A stretch of 6,778 nucleotides of DNA, from assembly GCA_024697985.1 (NCBI GenBank), contig JAILRX010000086.1, positions 1 to 6,778 of the forward strand, written 5' to 3'. The position numbers and the translations under genes are program-made. Numbering within the stretch: position 1 is the first letter of the stretch; the number at the start of each line of letters is the position of its first letter. A model generated the notes under the pieces. The model was not told where the DNA came from and did no database searches. It saw nothing but the letters and a program-made list of their open reading frames with translations. The stretch is from Treponemataceae bacterium. GTDB lineage: Bacteria > Spirochaetota > Spirochaetia > Treponematales > Treponemataceae. Positions 1-5,676 of this stretch are shown piece by piece.

Positions 1-154
1 ATGCAATCTGCATCTGGATACAATCCGGGGAAGAAGCGACCATCATAAAATGGAAGGACTTTTTAAGGCCGCAGCCCGAGCAATCAGGCAGGCAACAGAA
101 ATCGACGCTCGTCGTGGCGGCGAAATTCCTTCCACTAAAGGAATAATTTGTTAA
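1..154 (+). CDS. hisB: Imidazoleglycerol-phosphate dehydratase, C-terminal end (5' part outside window)
   Basis: Frame 2 is open from the left edge to TAA at 152-154 and encodes about 50 residues that read as the end of HisB. This cytoplasmic enzyme dehydrates imidazole glycerol phosphate to imidazole acetol phosphate in histidine synthesis. Diagnostic stretches are GRSDHHKMEG, which is the second family signature with the His-His-x-x-Glu metal-binding residues, then FKAAARAIRQATEID, and the near-terminal GEIPSTKG that usually ends this enzyme just before its last few residues. The frame has no start in the window, so the gene is cut by the edge rather than broken. It lies 108 bases before hisG on the same strand with no obvious terminator between them, so the two probably belong to one his operon. 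Whether it is a stand-alone dehydratase or the bifunctional form with a phosphatase domain cannot be seen here. Identification is confident from the motifs. Confidence 0.93.
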   Translation, partial: CNLHLDTIRGRSDHHKMEGLFKAAARAIRQATEIDARRGGEIPSTKGIIC

Positions 155-240
155 ACTGTGCGAGCGCCGACTCGTACGCGACAACATGAGCACACTAATT
201 CGTGCGCTAAACTGTGCGCATGCCAACTTTTGCGCGACAA
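152..240 (+). repeat. Imperfect 33-bp direct repeat with hairpin potential between hisB and hisG
   Basis: Two copies, 152-184 and 208-240, match at about 26 of 33 positions. They share TAAACTGTGCG at the start and GCGACAA at the end, and differ mainly in the middle. The first copy begins on the hisB stop codon. Each copy can fold. In copy 1 GTGCGAG (158-164) pairs with CTCGTAC (171-177), with one G-U pair. In copy 2 TGTGCGCA pairs with TGCGCGACA, with one bulged G. The 23 bases between copies contain a weaker GCAC/GTGC stem. The hairpins are kept although the loop-side bases differ, which suggests that structure matters. Roles could be transcript stabilisation, modulation of hisG translation, or simply a dispersed intergenic repeat. 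No T-run follows, so this is not a standard terminator. Confidence 0.7.
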
Positions 241-262
241 AAAACATATCAGGAGTAATTAA

Positions 263-1132
263 ATGGAAAAATTAAAAATATTGTTGGCTAAGGGCCGAAT
301 TTACGATTCAGTTTGCGAACTTTTGAACGACGTAGGTATTTCACTTTACCTTCCGGACAGAACATATTTTCCTTACACTAATCAGGAAGACCTTGCTTTT
401 CAGATCGTAAAGCCACAGATTACAAGTGCTTTGCTTGCACAGAACAAGGCTGATGTCGGATTCAGTGGAAAAGACTGGGTTTTCGAAAACCAGGTTCAGG
501 ACGATGTCATCGAAATCATGGATTTGGGTTTTGATCCTGTACGAATCGTTGCCGCAATTCCAGAAACACGCGACTATGACAAGCTTTTAAAAGGTCCGGT
601 TACGATAGCAACTGAATATCAGACTTTGACAAAAAAATACATCGACGAAAAGAAAATCAACGGAACTATTTTTAGAACCTGGGGAACAAGTGAAGGTTTC
701 GTTCAGGACAATGATGAAGCCCTCGCACAGATTCTTATCGACAACACATCAACTGGTTCAAGCCTCAAGGCAAACCGACTCAAGATTGTCGACACATTGA
801 TGGAAAGTTCTACCAGAATGTATGCGTCAAAAGAGGCCATGGCTGATCCTGAAAAGAAACAGAAAATCATGGAATTGAAGATGCTTTTCGAATGCGTTCT
901 TAATGCTCGAGATAAAGTCATGCTTGAAATGAACGTTGCAAAAGACAAGTTCGACAATCTGGTTAAAAATCTGCCGGCCATGAGGAGTCCAACCGTTGCA
1001 CCTCTTTACGGAGATGACGGTTATGCCATCAAGATTGCCGTTAAAAAAGGCGAAGTTCCGACATTGCTTCCTCGCTTGCACGAGCTTGGAGCTACGGATA
1101 TCGTAGAATACGGTCTTCGAAAAGTAATGTAA
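263..1132 (+). CDS. hisG: ATP phosphoribosyltransferase, long form
   Basis: This is the first enzyme of histidine synthesis. It joins ATP and PRPP to give phosphoribosyl-ATP in the cytoplasm. At 289 residues it is the long form (about 280-300), which carries its own C-terminal regulatory domain and does not need HisZ. Visible landmarks are the N-terminal LLAKGRIYD (residues 7-15); DVGFSGKDW (64-72), matching the conserved G-x-x-G-x-D segment; the PRPP-binding loop around DNTSTGSSLKANRL (160-173), aligning with the DLVSTGATLEANGL stretch of the enterobacterial enzyme; and the HisG_C regulatory domain from about residue 209, with LPAMRSPTVAPL (237-248) and a final GATDIVEYGLRKVM. ATG 263 is supported by AGGAG at 251-255 with a 7-base spacer. 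It follows hisB and ends the local his block, with a terminator directly downstream. In this family the C-terminal domain binds histidine for feedback inhibition. No truncation or missing key residue was seen. Confidence 0.96.
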   Translation: MEKLKILLAKGRIYDSVCELLNDVGISLYLPDRTYFPYTNQEDLAFQIVKPQITSALLAQNKADVGFSGKDWVFENQVQDDVIEIMDLGFDPVRIVAAIPETRDYDKLLKGPVTIATEYQTLTKKYIDEKKINGTIFRTWGTSEGFVQDNDEALAQILIDNTSTGSSLKANRLKIVDTLMESSTRMYASKEAMADPEKKQKIMELKMLFECVLNARDKVMLEMNVAKDKFDNLVKNLPAMRSPTVAPLYGDDGYAIKIAVKKGEVPTLLPRLHELGATDIVEYGLRKVM

Positions 1133-1150
1133 GTTTTTTTCGGATGAAAT

Positions 1151-1177
1151 GGGGCGCTAAACGGCGTCCCTTTTTTT
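1151..1177 (+). terminator. Intrinsic terminator after hisG
   Basis: GGGGCGC (1151-1157) pairs with GCGTCCC (1164-1170), with one G-U pair, around the loop TAAACG, and is followed by seven T's (1171-1177). It sits 18 bases past the hisG stop and closes the his transcript. The remaining sequence up to the next gene (1178-1346) has no gene, only the promoter and leader described separately. Confidence 0.88.
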
Positions 1178-1239
1178 GCGCTATTCTTGGCGGCGGTCCT
1201 AATTAATTAAACTTTTTTAATAATTATGGATAATTTTAT

Positions 1240-1268
1240 TTGACAGACCCTTATTTTACAATTAGAAT
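1240..1268 (+). promoter_or_regulatory. Consensus sigma70-type promoter for the outer-membrane protein gene
   Basis: TTGACA (1240-1245) is separated by exactly 17 bases from TAGAAT (1263-1268). The -35 is perfect, the -10 matches five of six, and the flanks are A/T-rich, including TTAATTAA-like runs upstream that could act as an UP element. Predicted transcription start is near 1275, giving a leader of about 70 bases. This is among the strongest promoters in the window and fits an abundant surface protein. Confidence 0.88.
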
Positions 1269-1287
1269 TTTATTTAATTGATTTTTA

Positions 1288-1321
1288 ATCGCTTTGGAAA
1301 ACATAATTTTTTCGAAGCGAT
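1288..1321 (+). promoter_or_regulatory. 14-bp 5' UTR hairpin just upstream of the ribosome binding site
   Basis: Bases 1288-1301 pair without gaps with 1308-1321 (14 bp, two G-U pairs) around the six-base loop CATAAT. The outer seven pairs are ATCGCTT/AAGCGAT. The hairpin lies inside the predicted leader, 9 bases before the AGGAGG at 1331-1336, and is not followed by a terminator-type T-run. By analogy with ompA-type leaders it could stabilise the mRNA; a protein-binding or translational control role is equally possible. The structure is seen directly; the function is inferred. Confidence 0.75.
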
Positions 1322-1346
1322 GTAAAAAACAGGAGGAAAAAGAAAA

Positions 1347-2363
1347 ATGAAAAAAGCACTTAGTATTCTTCTTTGTGTTTTGATGTGCACAACATTTATT
1401 TTTGCACAGGAAGCTGAAGCAGTTGCTGAAGAAACAGTTGCAGAAGCTAAAACTCAGTCAGGTGAAAACAATTTCTGGATTAACTTCTCTATGGCTGAAT
1501 ATCTTGCACATGAAAGATCTCATTCAACAGGAACTGCTTGGTCAAATGTAAACGGACCTTACAGTGGAATTGAAGGCGCTCTTGGATTCTGGTATGAATA
1601 CAAATTGAACACACCAGGTAACAATGCTCTTACAGAAGGCAACAATGTTAAATTCCAGGAAGGTTTTGAAGTTCGTGGTCCAGTTGATATTAAAGGAACA
1701 GGAAAAATCATATATACACCTATCGCTTTCCTTAGCTTCACAGGTGGTGTTGAAGTTGCAACAGGTTGGGATTTGCCAATCGCTCGTGGACAGGGAGTTT
1801 GGAACAGCACAACTTCTGCTTATGACACACTTCCAATGTTCATGAACTTCTATTTCAAGCCTTACCTCGAAGCTCTTTTCCAGTTTGATGTTGCTGCTCT
1901 TGTAAGCGACAAAAACTTGAAAGATTGGCTCCACATCGTATTGCAGGCAACATATCAGGTTAACTTCTCTGCTATGACAGGTGTTGCTGATGGAACTCCA
2001 TGGCTTTGGGAAAATGGCGGAGACAAATTCAATGGTTGGGGATATGACTCATACATCACATTCGGATATATGTTCCCAGACCAGGTTAAAGTTATCCAGT
2101 TGGTTGGTGTTCAGCTTGAATTTGACGGATACTACTATGACGTTACAGGCGGACAGTATGCAGCTTGGAATCCTACATTCGTAGAATTCTGCATCAACCC
2201 AACAGTAATGCTTGCTTTCGACAAACATAACAGTTTGGCTCTTCAGTGCAGAATCAAGAATTCTCGAGCATTTGCTACAGAAGACGAATCATTCACAGGA
2301 ACTTGCGTAGGTCAGCAGTACTTCTTTGACAGATTTGCTTTGAGCTACACATACAGCTTCTAA
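1347..2363 (+). CDS. Secreted protein, probable treponemal outer-membrane beta-barrel
   Basis: The 338-residue product begins with a classic signal peptide: MKK, a hydrophobic core from about residue 4 to 20, and likely cleavage after FIFA (A20). There is no lipobox-type cysteine at the right place, although C10 and C14 lie in the core. An acidic Ala/Glu-rich linker follows (22-35, EAEAVAEETVAEA). The rest is rich in aromatic and glycine residues with alternating hydrophobic strands, for example around 41-50, 121-142, 165-182 and 235-262. The last strand, RFALSYTYSF, has hydrophobic residues at 330, 332, 334, 336 and a terminal Phe, the usual BAM recognition signal. Start choice is firm: AGGAGG at 1331-1336, ten bases before ATG. 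Codon use is strongly biased (ACA for Thr, GCT/GCA for Ala), which with the promoter and leader hairpin points to high expression. A porin or structural surface role is inference; I do not recognise the specific family. Three mature cysteines (282, 301, 320) are spaced exactly 19 residues apart, perhaps by chance. Confidence 0.75.
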   Translation: MKKALSILLCVLMCTTFIFAQEAEAVAEETVAEAKTQSGENNFWINFSMAEYLAHERSHSTGTAWSNVNGPYSGIEGALGFWYEYKLNTPGNNALTEGNNVKFQEGFEVRGPVDIKGTGKIIYTPIAFLSFTGGVEVATGWDLPIARGQGVWNSTTSAYDTLPMFMNFYFKPYLEALFQFDVAALVSDKNLKDWLHIVLQATYQVNFSAMTGVADGTPWLWENGGDKFNGWGYDSYITFGYMFPDQVKVIQLVGVQLEFDGYYYDVTGGQYAAWNPTFVEFCINPTVMLAFDKHNSLALQCRIKNSRAFATEDESFTGTCVGQQYFFDRFALSYTYSF

Positions 2364-2383
2364 GTCAATTCTTAGAACCTTAG

Positions 2384-2420
2384 AGCCTGTTCTTCGTATT
2401 GAAGAGCAGGCTTTTTTTTT
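2384..2420 (+). terminator. Strong intrinsic terminator after the outer-membrane protein gene
   Basis: A 12-bp stem (AGCCTGTTCTTC with GAAGAGCAGGCT, one G-U pair) with the loop GTATT spans 2384-2412 and is followed by nine T's (2412-2420). It begins 20 bases after the stop codon. Its right half also contains the promoter proposed for the next gene. Confidence 0.95.
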
Positions 2421-2427
2421 ATAGAAT
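2399..2427 (+). promoter_or_regulatory. Promoter embedded in the preceding terminator, predicted to give a leaderless MATE mRNA
   Basis: TTGAAG (2399-2404, four of six matches to the -35) and TAGAAT (2422-2427, five of six) are separated by exactly 17 bases. The expected start is about seven bases past the -10, which falls on the A of the ATG at 2434. The -35 lies in the terminator's loop and 3' arm, and the spacer is mostly the terminator T-run. No other promoter was found in the 70 bases between the genes. Confidence 0.6.
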
Positions 2428-2433
2428 ACATCC

Positions 2434-3837
2434 ATGCAGAAAAATTCAGAAGCAGCTGAAACATCATTACCAGAAAATAAAATGGGAACCATGGAGATCA
2501 ATAAGCTCCTTATTTCAATGTCCATCCCAATGATGCTTTCAATGCTCATCCAGGCCCTTTATAACATCGTCGACAGCATTTTTATTTCCAGAGTTTGTGA
2601 AGAAGCTTTTACCGCCGTATCGCTCGTTTTTCCGGTACAGACCTTATTGGTTGCCCTCGTTGGAGGTACGGGAATCGGTGTAGGCACGGTTTTAAGTCAT
2701 GCCCTCGGTGAAAAAAAATTCGACAAGGTAAACAGCGTTGCAACGACAGGTATCTATCTTTCGTTCTTCTATTTCTTGTTTTTCGTGATAATCGGAGTTT
2801 TTGTAACAAAGCCTTTTTTCATCACGCAGACTGATGACGCCAAAATCATCAAATATGGAATTGATTACATGCAGGTAATCATGATTGCCTCTTTGGGAGT
2901 CTGCATGCAGTTCATTTTCGAGCGTCTTTTGATTTCCACAGGAAAATCACTTTACTCGATGATAACCCAGTCGACCGGAGCCATCATCAACATCATCCTT
3001 GACCCGATTTTTATTTTTGGAATCAACATCAAAGGCGTTCAGATTGTTCCAAGGCTCGAAGCCAGGGGTGCGGCCATCGCAACAGTAACAGGTCAGTTCG
3101 TGGCAGGAATTATGGCCATCATCCTGAACGTCAAGAAAAACCACGAAATCAAATTCAAGATCCATCACTTCCGATTTGAAAGCTACATCGTCGGTCAGAT
3201 TTATAAAATCGGTATCCCGACCATCATAATGCAGGCCATCGGATCGGTCATGGTTTTCGGCTTCAACAAAATTTTGCTTGGCTTTACCTCGACCGCAGCT
3301 GCAGTTTTCGGAGCATATTTCAAACTTCAGAGCTTCTTTTTCATGCCGGTTTTCGGTCTCAACAACGGTATGGTCCCGATCGTAGCCTATAACTACGGAG
3401 CCCAGAAGAAAAAGCGAATCACAGCAACGGTAAAATATGCCACGATTTACGCAATGGCCATCATGTTCATCGGATTTTTAGCTTTCGAACTGATTCCGGG
3501 ACAGCTTCTGGATATTTTCCACGCATCAGAAACTATGAAAGCCATGGGTATCAAGGCCTTAAGAATTATTGCCGTCCACTTTTTGATTTGTGGATTTTGT
3601 ATCATCGGCGGTTCTGCCTGCCAGGCCCTTGGAAAAGCGCACTATTCTATGATAATCTCGATTGCGCGACAGCTGGTCGTCCTGCTTCCAGTAGCCTACC
3701 TGCTTTCGCTTACCGGCAATGTAAATGCAGTCTGGTGGTCTTTCCCGATTGCCGAAGTGGTATCGCTTGCACTGACAATAACATTCATGTCCATCACTTC
3801 GAAAAAAATTATCAAGCCAATACCAGATGAAATTTAA
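2434..3837 (+). CDS. MATE-family (NorM/DinF-type) multidrug and toxin efflux transporter
   Basis: This 467-residue inner-membrane protein has the length and 12-helix pattern of MATE antiporters, which export cationic drugs or metabolites against Na+ or H+. Family features include the opening MGTMEINKLLISMSIPMM (17-34), LYNIVDSIFIS (42-52), the first-repeat ILDPIFIFG (178-186) and GAAIATVTGQ (202-211), then in the second half GLNNGMVPIVAYNYGAQ (338-354) and QALGKAHYSMIISIARQ (397-413). The soluble linker between the two six-helix halves lies near residues 214-235. Substrate cannot be read from sequence. A stop codon in frame at 2422-2424 excludes earlier starts. ATG 2434 has no Shine-Dalgarno sequence, nor does the next in-frame ATG at 2482, so a leaderless transcript from the promoter at 2399-2427 is the best explanation. 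No terminator follows, so some read-through into the EIIC-like gene 50 bases downstream is possible. Confidence 0.93.
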   Translation: MQKNSEAAETSLPENKMGTMEINKLLISMSIPMMLSMLIQALYNIVDSIFISRVCEEAFTAVSLVFPVQTLLVALVGGTGIGVGTVLSHALGEKKFDKVNSVATTGIYLSFFYFLFFVIIGVFVTKPFFITQTDDAKIIKYGIDYMQVIMIASLGVCMQFIFERLLISTGKSLYSMITQSTGAIINIILDPIFIFGINIKGVQIVPRLEARGAAIATVTGQFVAGIMAIILNVKKNHEIKFKIHHFRFESYIVGQIYKIGIPTIIMQAIGSVMVFGFNKILLGFTSTAAAVFGAYFKLQSFFFMPVFGLNNGMVPIVAYNYGAQKKKRITATVKYATIYAMAIMFIGFLAFELIPGQLLDIFHASETMKAMGIKALRIIAVHFLICGFCIIGGSACQALGKAHYSMIISIARQLVVLLPVAYLLSLTGNVNAVWWSFPIAEVVSLALTITFMSITSKKIIKPIPDEI

Positions 3838-3851
3838 TTTCTCTGATTGGA

Positions 3852-3875
3852 TATAAAAACATACCCAATTGGGTA
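3852..3875 (+). promoter_or_regulatory. Possible -10 box and perfect 14-bp palindrome upstream of the EIIC-like gene
   Basis: TACCCAATTGGGTA (3862-3875) is a perfect 14-bp palindrome in the 50-base gap before ATG 3888. Just upstream is TATAAA (3852-3857), a plausible -10 box that would place the transcription start near 3864, inside the palindrome. No good -35 is seen. A perfect palindrome over a transcription start is a typical repressor operator position; as RNA it would be only a tight stem without a proper loop. Its right end touches AAAGG (3875-3879), the weak ribosome binding site, so binding or pairing could also affect translation. Confidence 0.5.
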
Positions 3876-3887
3876 AAGGTTGAAAAA

Positions 3888-4952
3888 ATGAACAAGTATG
3901 TCAAACGCTACTTAATCGACGCAATGAGCGGAATGGCTCAGGGATTGTTCGCATCACTTTTGATAGGAACAATTATCAAGACTCTCGGACAGCAATTGAT
4001 GAGACTGAATGAGAATGTCTTTTTCAAATTTTTTGTTGATGCGGGAAATTTTGCAACAGAAGCGCATGTCGTAGGGGCTGCGATGGCTGTGGGTATCGGC
4101 TTTGCAATGCATGTTCCGAACTTGGTTTTGTTTTCGCTTGCGGCTGTAGGGGCTGCAGCAAACGTGACAGGTGGAGCTGGCGGTCCTTTGGCAGTTTTAT
4201 TCATCGCCATTATCGCCGCAGAACTTGGTAATCTTGTCAGCGGAAAAACAAAAGTTGATATTATCGTAACGCCGCTTGTTACGATTTTGGTGGGTGCGCT
4301 CCTTACGGTTTTGACGGCAAAATGGATAGGCCTTGGCGCAAGCTCAGTCGGAAAATTTGTCGTTTGGGCAACTAAACTTCATCCTTTCTGGATGGGCTGT
4401 ATCGTTTCTGTTGTTATCGGACTTGCACTTACGCTTCCGATTAGTTCGGCTGCGATTTGTGCGGCTTTCGGTCTTACAGGATTGGCCGGTGGAGCTGCCG
4501 TTGCTGGTTGTTGTGCTCAGATGGTCGGATTTGCAGTAGCAAGTTTCCGAGAGAATAAGTGGAACGGAGTTTTGTCGCAGGGCTTGGGAACTTCAATGCT
4601 TCAGATGCCTAACATCATCAAAAATCCACGAATTTGGATTGCACCGACTTTGTCGAGTCTTATCACAGGACCTTTGGCAACCTGCGTTTTCAAGCTGGAA
4701 ATGAACGGTGCAGCCGTTTCTAGCGGAATGGGAACTTGCGGTCTGGTCGGCCCGATTGGAATGATTACGGGTTGGTTTGAGCCGAGCGAAGTTGCGATTA
4801 TGCACGGGGCAACTGCAATTCATCCTGGCGCACTTGAATGGATTGGAATGATTTTGATTTGCTTCGTATTGCCTGCTGCCTTGACTTTCGGTTTTGACTT
4901 GCTTTTCAGAAAAATCGGCTGGGTCAAAGAAGGCGATCAAAAACTGAATTAG
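3888..4952 (+). CDS. PTS EIIC-like integral membrane protein (stand-alone)
   Basis: The 354-residue product is almost entirely hydrophobic, with about 8-10 membrane segments, and resembles the family annotated as phosphotransferase system EIIC (PTS_EIIC_2 type). Recognisable parts are GMAQGLFASLLIGTI (15-29), GKTKVDIIVTPL (119-130), LTLPISSAAI (181-190), FRENKWNGVLSQGLGTSMLQ (220-239) and a glycine-rich tail segment with SSGMGTCGLVGPIGMITGW (268-286). EIIC proteins carry sugars across the inner membrane while EIIB phosphorylates them, but no EIIA or EIIB domain is fused here and none is encoded nearby, so true PTS transport is doubtful. A transporter or membrane sensor with another partner is as likely. 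ATG 3888 is preceded by AAAGG at 3875-3879 with an 8-base spacer. The gene follows the MATE gene on the same strand but seems to have its own control palindrome and is closed by the terminator at 4981. The family call is fairly sure; substrate is unknown. Confidence 0.82.
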   Translation: MNKYVKRYLIDAMSGMAQGLFASLLIGTIIKTLGQQLMRLNENVFFKFFVDAGNFATEAHVVGAAMAVGIGFAMHVPNLVLFSLAAVGAAANVTGGAGGPLAVLFIAIIAAELGNLVSGKTKVDIIVTPLVTILVGALLTVLTAKWIGLGASSVGKFVVWATKLHPFWMGCIVSVVIGLALTLPISSAAICAAFGLTGLAGGAAVAGCCAQMVGFAVASFRENKWNGVLSQGLGTSMLQMPNIIKNPRIWIAPTLSSLITGPLATCVFKLEMNGAAVSSGMGTCGLVGPIGMITGWFEPSEVAIMHGATAIHPGALEWIGMILICFVLPAALTFGFDLLFRKIGWVKEGDQKLN

Positions 4953-4980
4953 GGTTAGAAAAAGATATTTAAGAAGAAAG

Positions 4981-5035
4981 ACAGGATGGAAAGGTGCTCT
5001 TCGTTCAAAAGCATTTTTTTCATCCTGTTTTTTTT
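4981..5035 (+). terminator. Long, probably bidirectional terminator between convergent genes
   Basis: ACAGGATG (4981-4988) pairs with CATCCTGT (5021-5028). Inside it, GAAAGGTGCT (4989-4998) pairs with AGCATTTTTT (5010-5019), using G-U pairs and leaving T5020 as a bulge, around an 11-base loop. A run of eight T's (5028-5035) follows on the plus strand. On the minus strand the same stem is followed by CTTTCTTCTTAA, U-rich enough to end the convergent transcript from 5585 as well. The 108 bases between the two stop codons hold nothing else except the palindrome at 5035-5046. Confidence 0.85.
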
Positions 5036-5046
5036 AGAGGCCTCTA
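5035..5046. repeat. Perfect 12-bp palindrome TAGAGGCCTCTA
   Basis: This self-complementary 12-mer abuts the T-run of the terminator and is followed by a further GAGAGAGG. It lies 14 bases downstream of the minus-strand gene's stop. It may add to termination on the minus strand or be a protein site. Nothing in context decides between these. Confidence 0.4.
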
Positions 5047-5060
5047 GAGAGAGGAAATCA

Positions 5061-5585
5061 CTATTCTTGGGCAGGCTCGAAATATCCAGGACAGCCGAAC
5101 ATGATGTTTTCTATCTTATTTTTTCCTTCGGGACAATATATAGCAATCTGCTTTGAATAACTTGTATATGATGTGTCAAGTTTTTCCCATACGAAATCAT
5201 CTGCCAACGTCAAAAGCTCTTTTATTTTAAAACCATTAAACTCTCTTCCATTGATAATCATACCTTCACATTTTTCAGGAAAAACAGTTGCAGCTACTAG
5301 TTCAGTTTTATCATTATACTCCAACCAGAAAGATTCATATCTATCAACATCTGAAACAGGAGTTTCAGGCCATTCAAAAGAGTCTGGATCCCTGCCCATA
5401 ACTTCAAAAAGTTCTTTTATCTTTTCCTCGACTATTTTCATAGCAGGTTCTACTTCTTCTTTGCTCGGCAACGATTCATTAGAATTTACATAGGGGTCTT
5501 GCAGGATATTGCGCACGTCCTCTTTCTTTGCACCAAAAGGAATGTATTCAAAAGAGTTTAGGATTTCGATTCTAGGTTTAGCCAT
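5061..5585 (-). CDS. Hypothetical protein, 174 residues, unrecognised
   Basis: A soluble, acidic 174-residue protein with no signal peptide or membrane segment. It opens with a beta strand and a FGAKKEDVRNIL segment (17-28), a pattern like the G-x-x-x-E-E-V start found in small bacterial immunity or SMI1-like proteins. A charged helix follows (about 43-64, KEEVEPAMKIVEEKIKELFE), then strands with aromatic residues (SFWLEYND 85-92, ELVAATVFPE 95-104), MIINGREFNG (109-118), and a C-terminal SKQIAIYCPEGKNKIENIMF. The overall alpha/beta layout would suit an immunity or accessory protein, but that is weak inference and I assign no function. The gene is convincing: ATG 5585 has TCCTTT (AAAGGA on the coding strand, 5593-5598) seven bases away and a near-consensus promoter just upstream. 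It lies 91 bases downstream of the XRE gene, same strand, with no clear terminator between, so it may also receive read-through from it. Confidence 0.8.
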   Translation of the reverse strand: MAKPRIEILNSFEYIPFGAKKEDVRNILQDPYVNSNESLPSKEEVEPAMKIVEEKIKELFEVMGRDPDSFEWPETPVSDVDRYESFWLEYNDKTELVAATVFPEKCEGMIINGREFNGFKIKELLTLADDFVWEKLDTSYTSYSKQIAIYCPEGKNKIENIMFGCPGYFEPAQE

Positions 5586-5607
5586 CTATTTTTCCTTTTC
5601 GACTCAA

Positions 5608-5636
5608 ATTATATACGCTCTTGTCTATCTTGTTAA
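5608..5636 (-). promoter_or_regulatory. Near-consensus sigma70-type promoter for the 174-residue protein
   Basis: Read on the minus strand, TTAACA (5636-5631, five of six) is followed by exactly 17 bases and then TATAAT (5613-5608, perfect). The predicted start near 5601 gives a leader of about 15 bases that includes the AAAGGA ribosome binding site. This supports independent expression of the small protein rather than sole dependence on the XRE gene's transcript. Confidence 0.87.
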
Positions 5637-5676
5637 GAAATTTAAATGTCGGCTGCAAGAATTATTATCAGGGGAT

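Noticed and set aside
152..240. CRISPR-like repeat-spacer pattern
   Set aside because: Only two diverged copies, no further units and no cas genes.
186..275. Small open frame of 29 codons (starting MSTLIRALNCAHAN) running into hisG, as a possible his leader peptide
   Set aside because: It has a single His codon, no ribosome binding site and no attenuator-type terminator after it. It is explained by the repeat sequence.
1178..1239. Possible RNA gene or small gene between the hisG terminator and the outer-membrane protein promoter
   Set aside because: A/T-rich, with stops in all frames and no stable structure. I see nothing in it beyond possible upstream promoter elements.
1542..1934. Minus-strand open frame of 130 codons inside the outer-membrane protein gene
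   Set aside because: It lies wholly antisense to a well-supported highly expressed gene and has an implausible composition, so it is a codon-bias shadow.
4593..4940. Minus-strand open frame of 115 codons opposite the EIIC-like gene
   Set aside because: It is antisense to a clear membrane protein, with no ribosome binding site or recognisable domain.
5173..5493. Plus-strand open frame of 106 codons, Ser/Leu-rich
   Set aside because: It is the complement of the 174-residue minus-strand gene, which has a promoter, a ribosome binding site and sensible composition.
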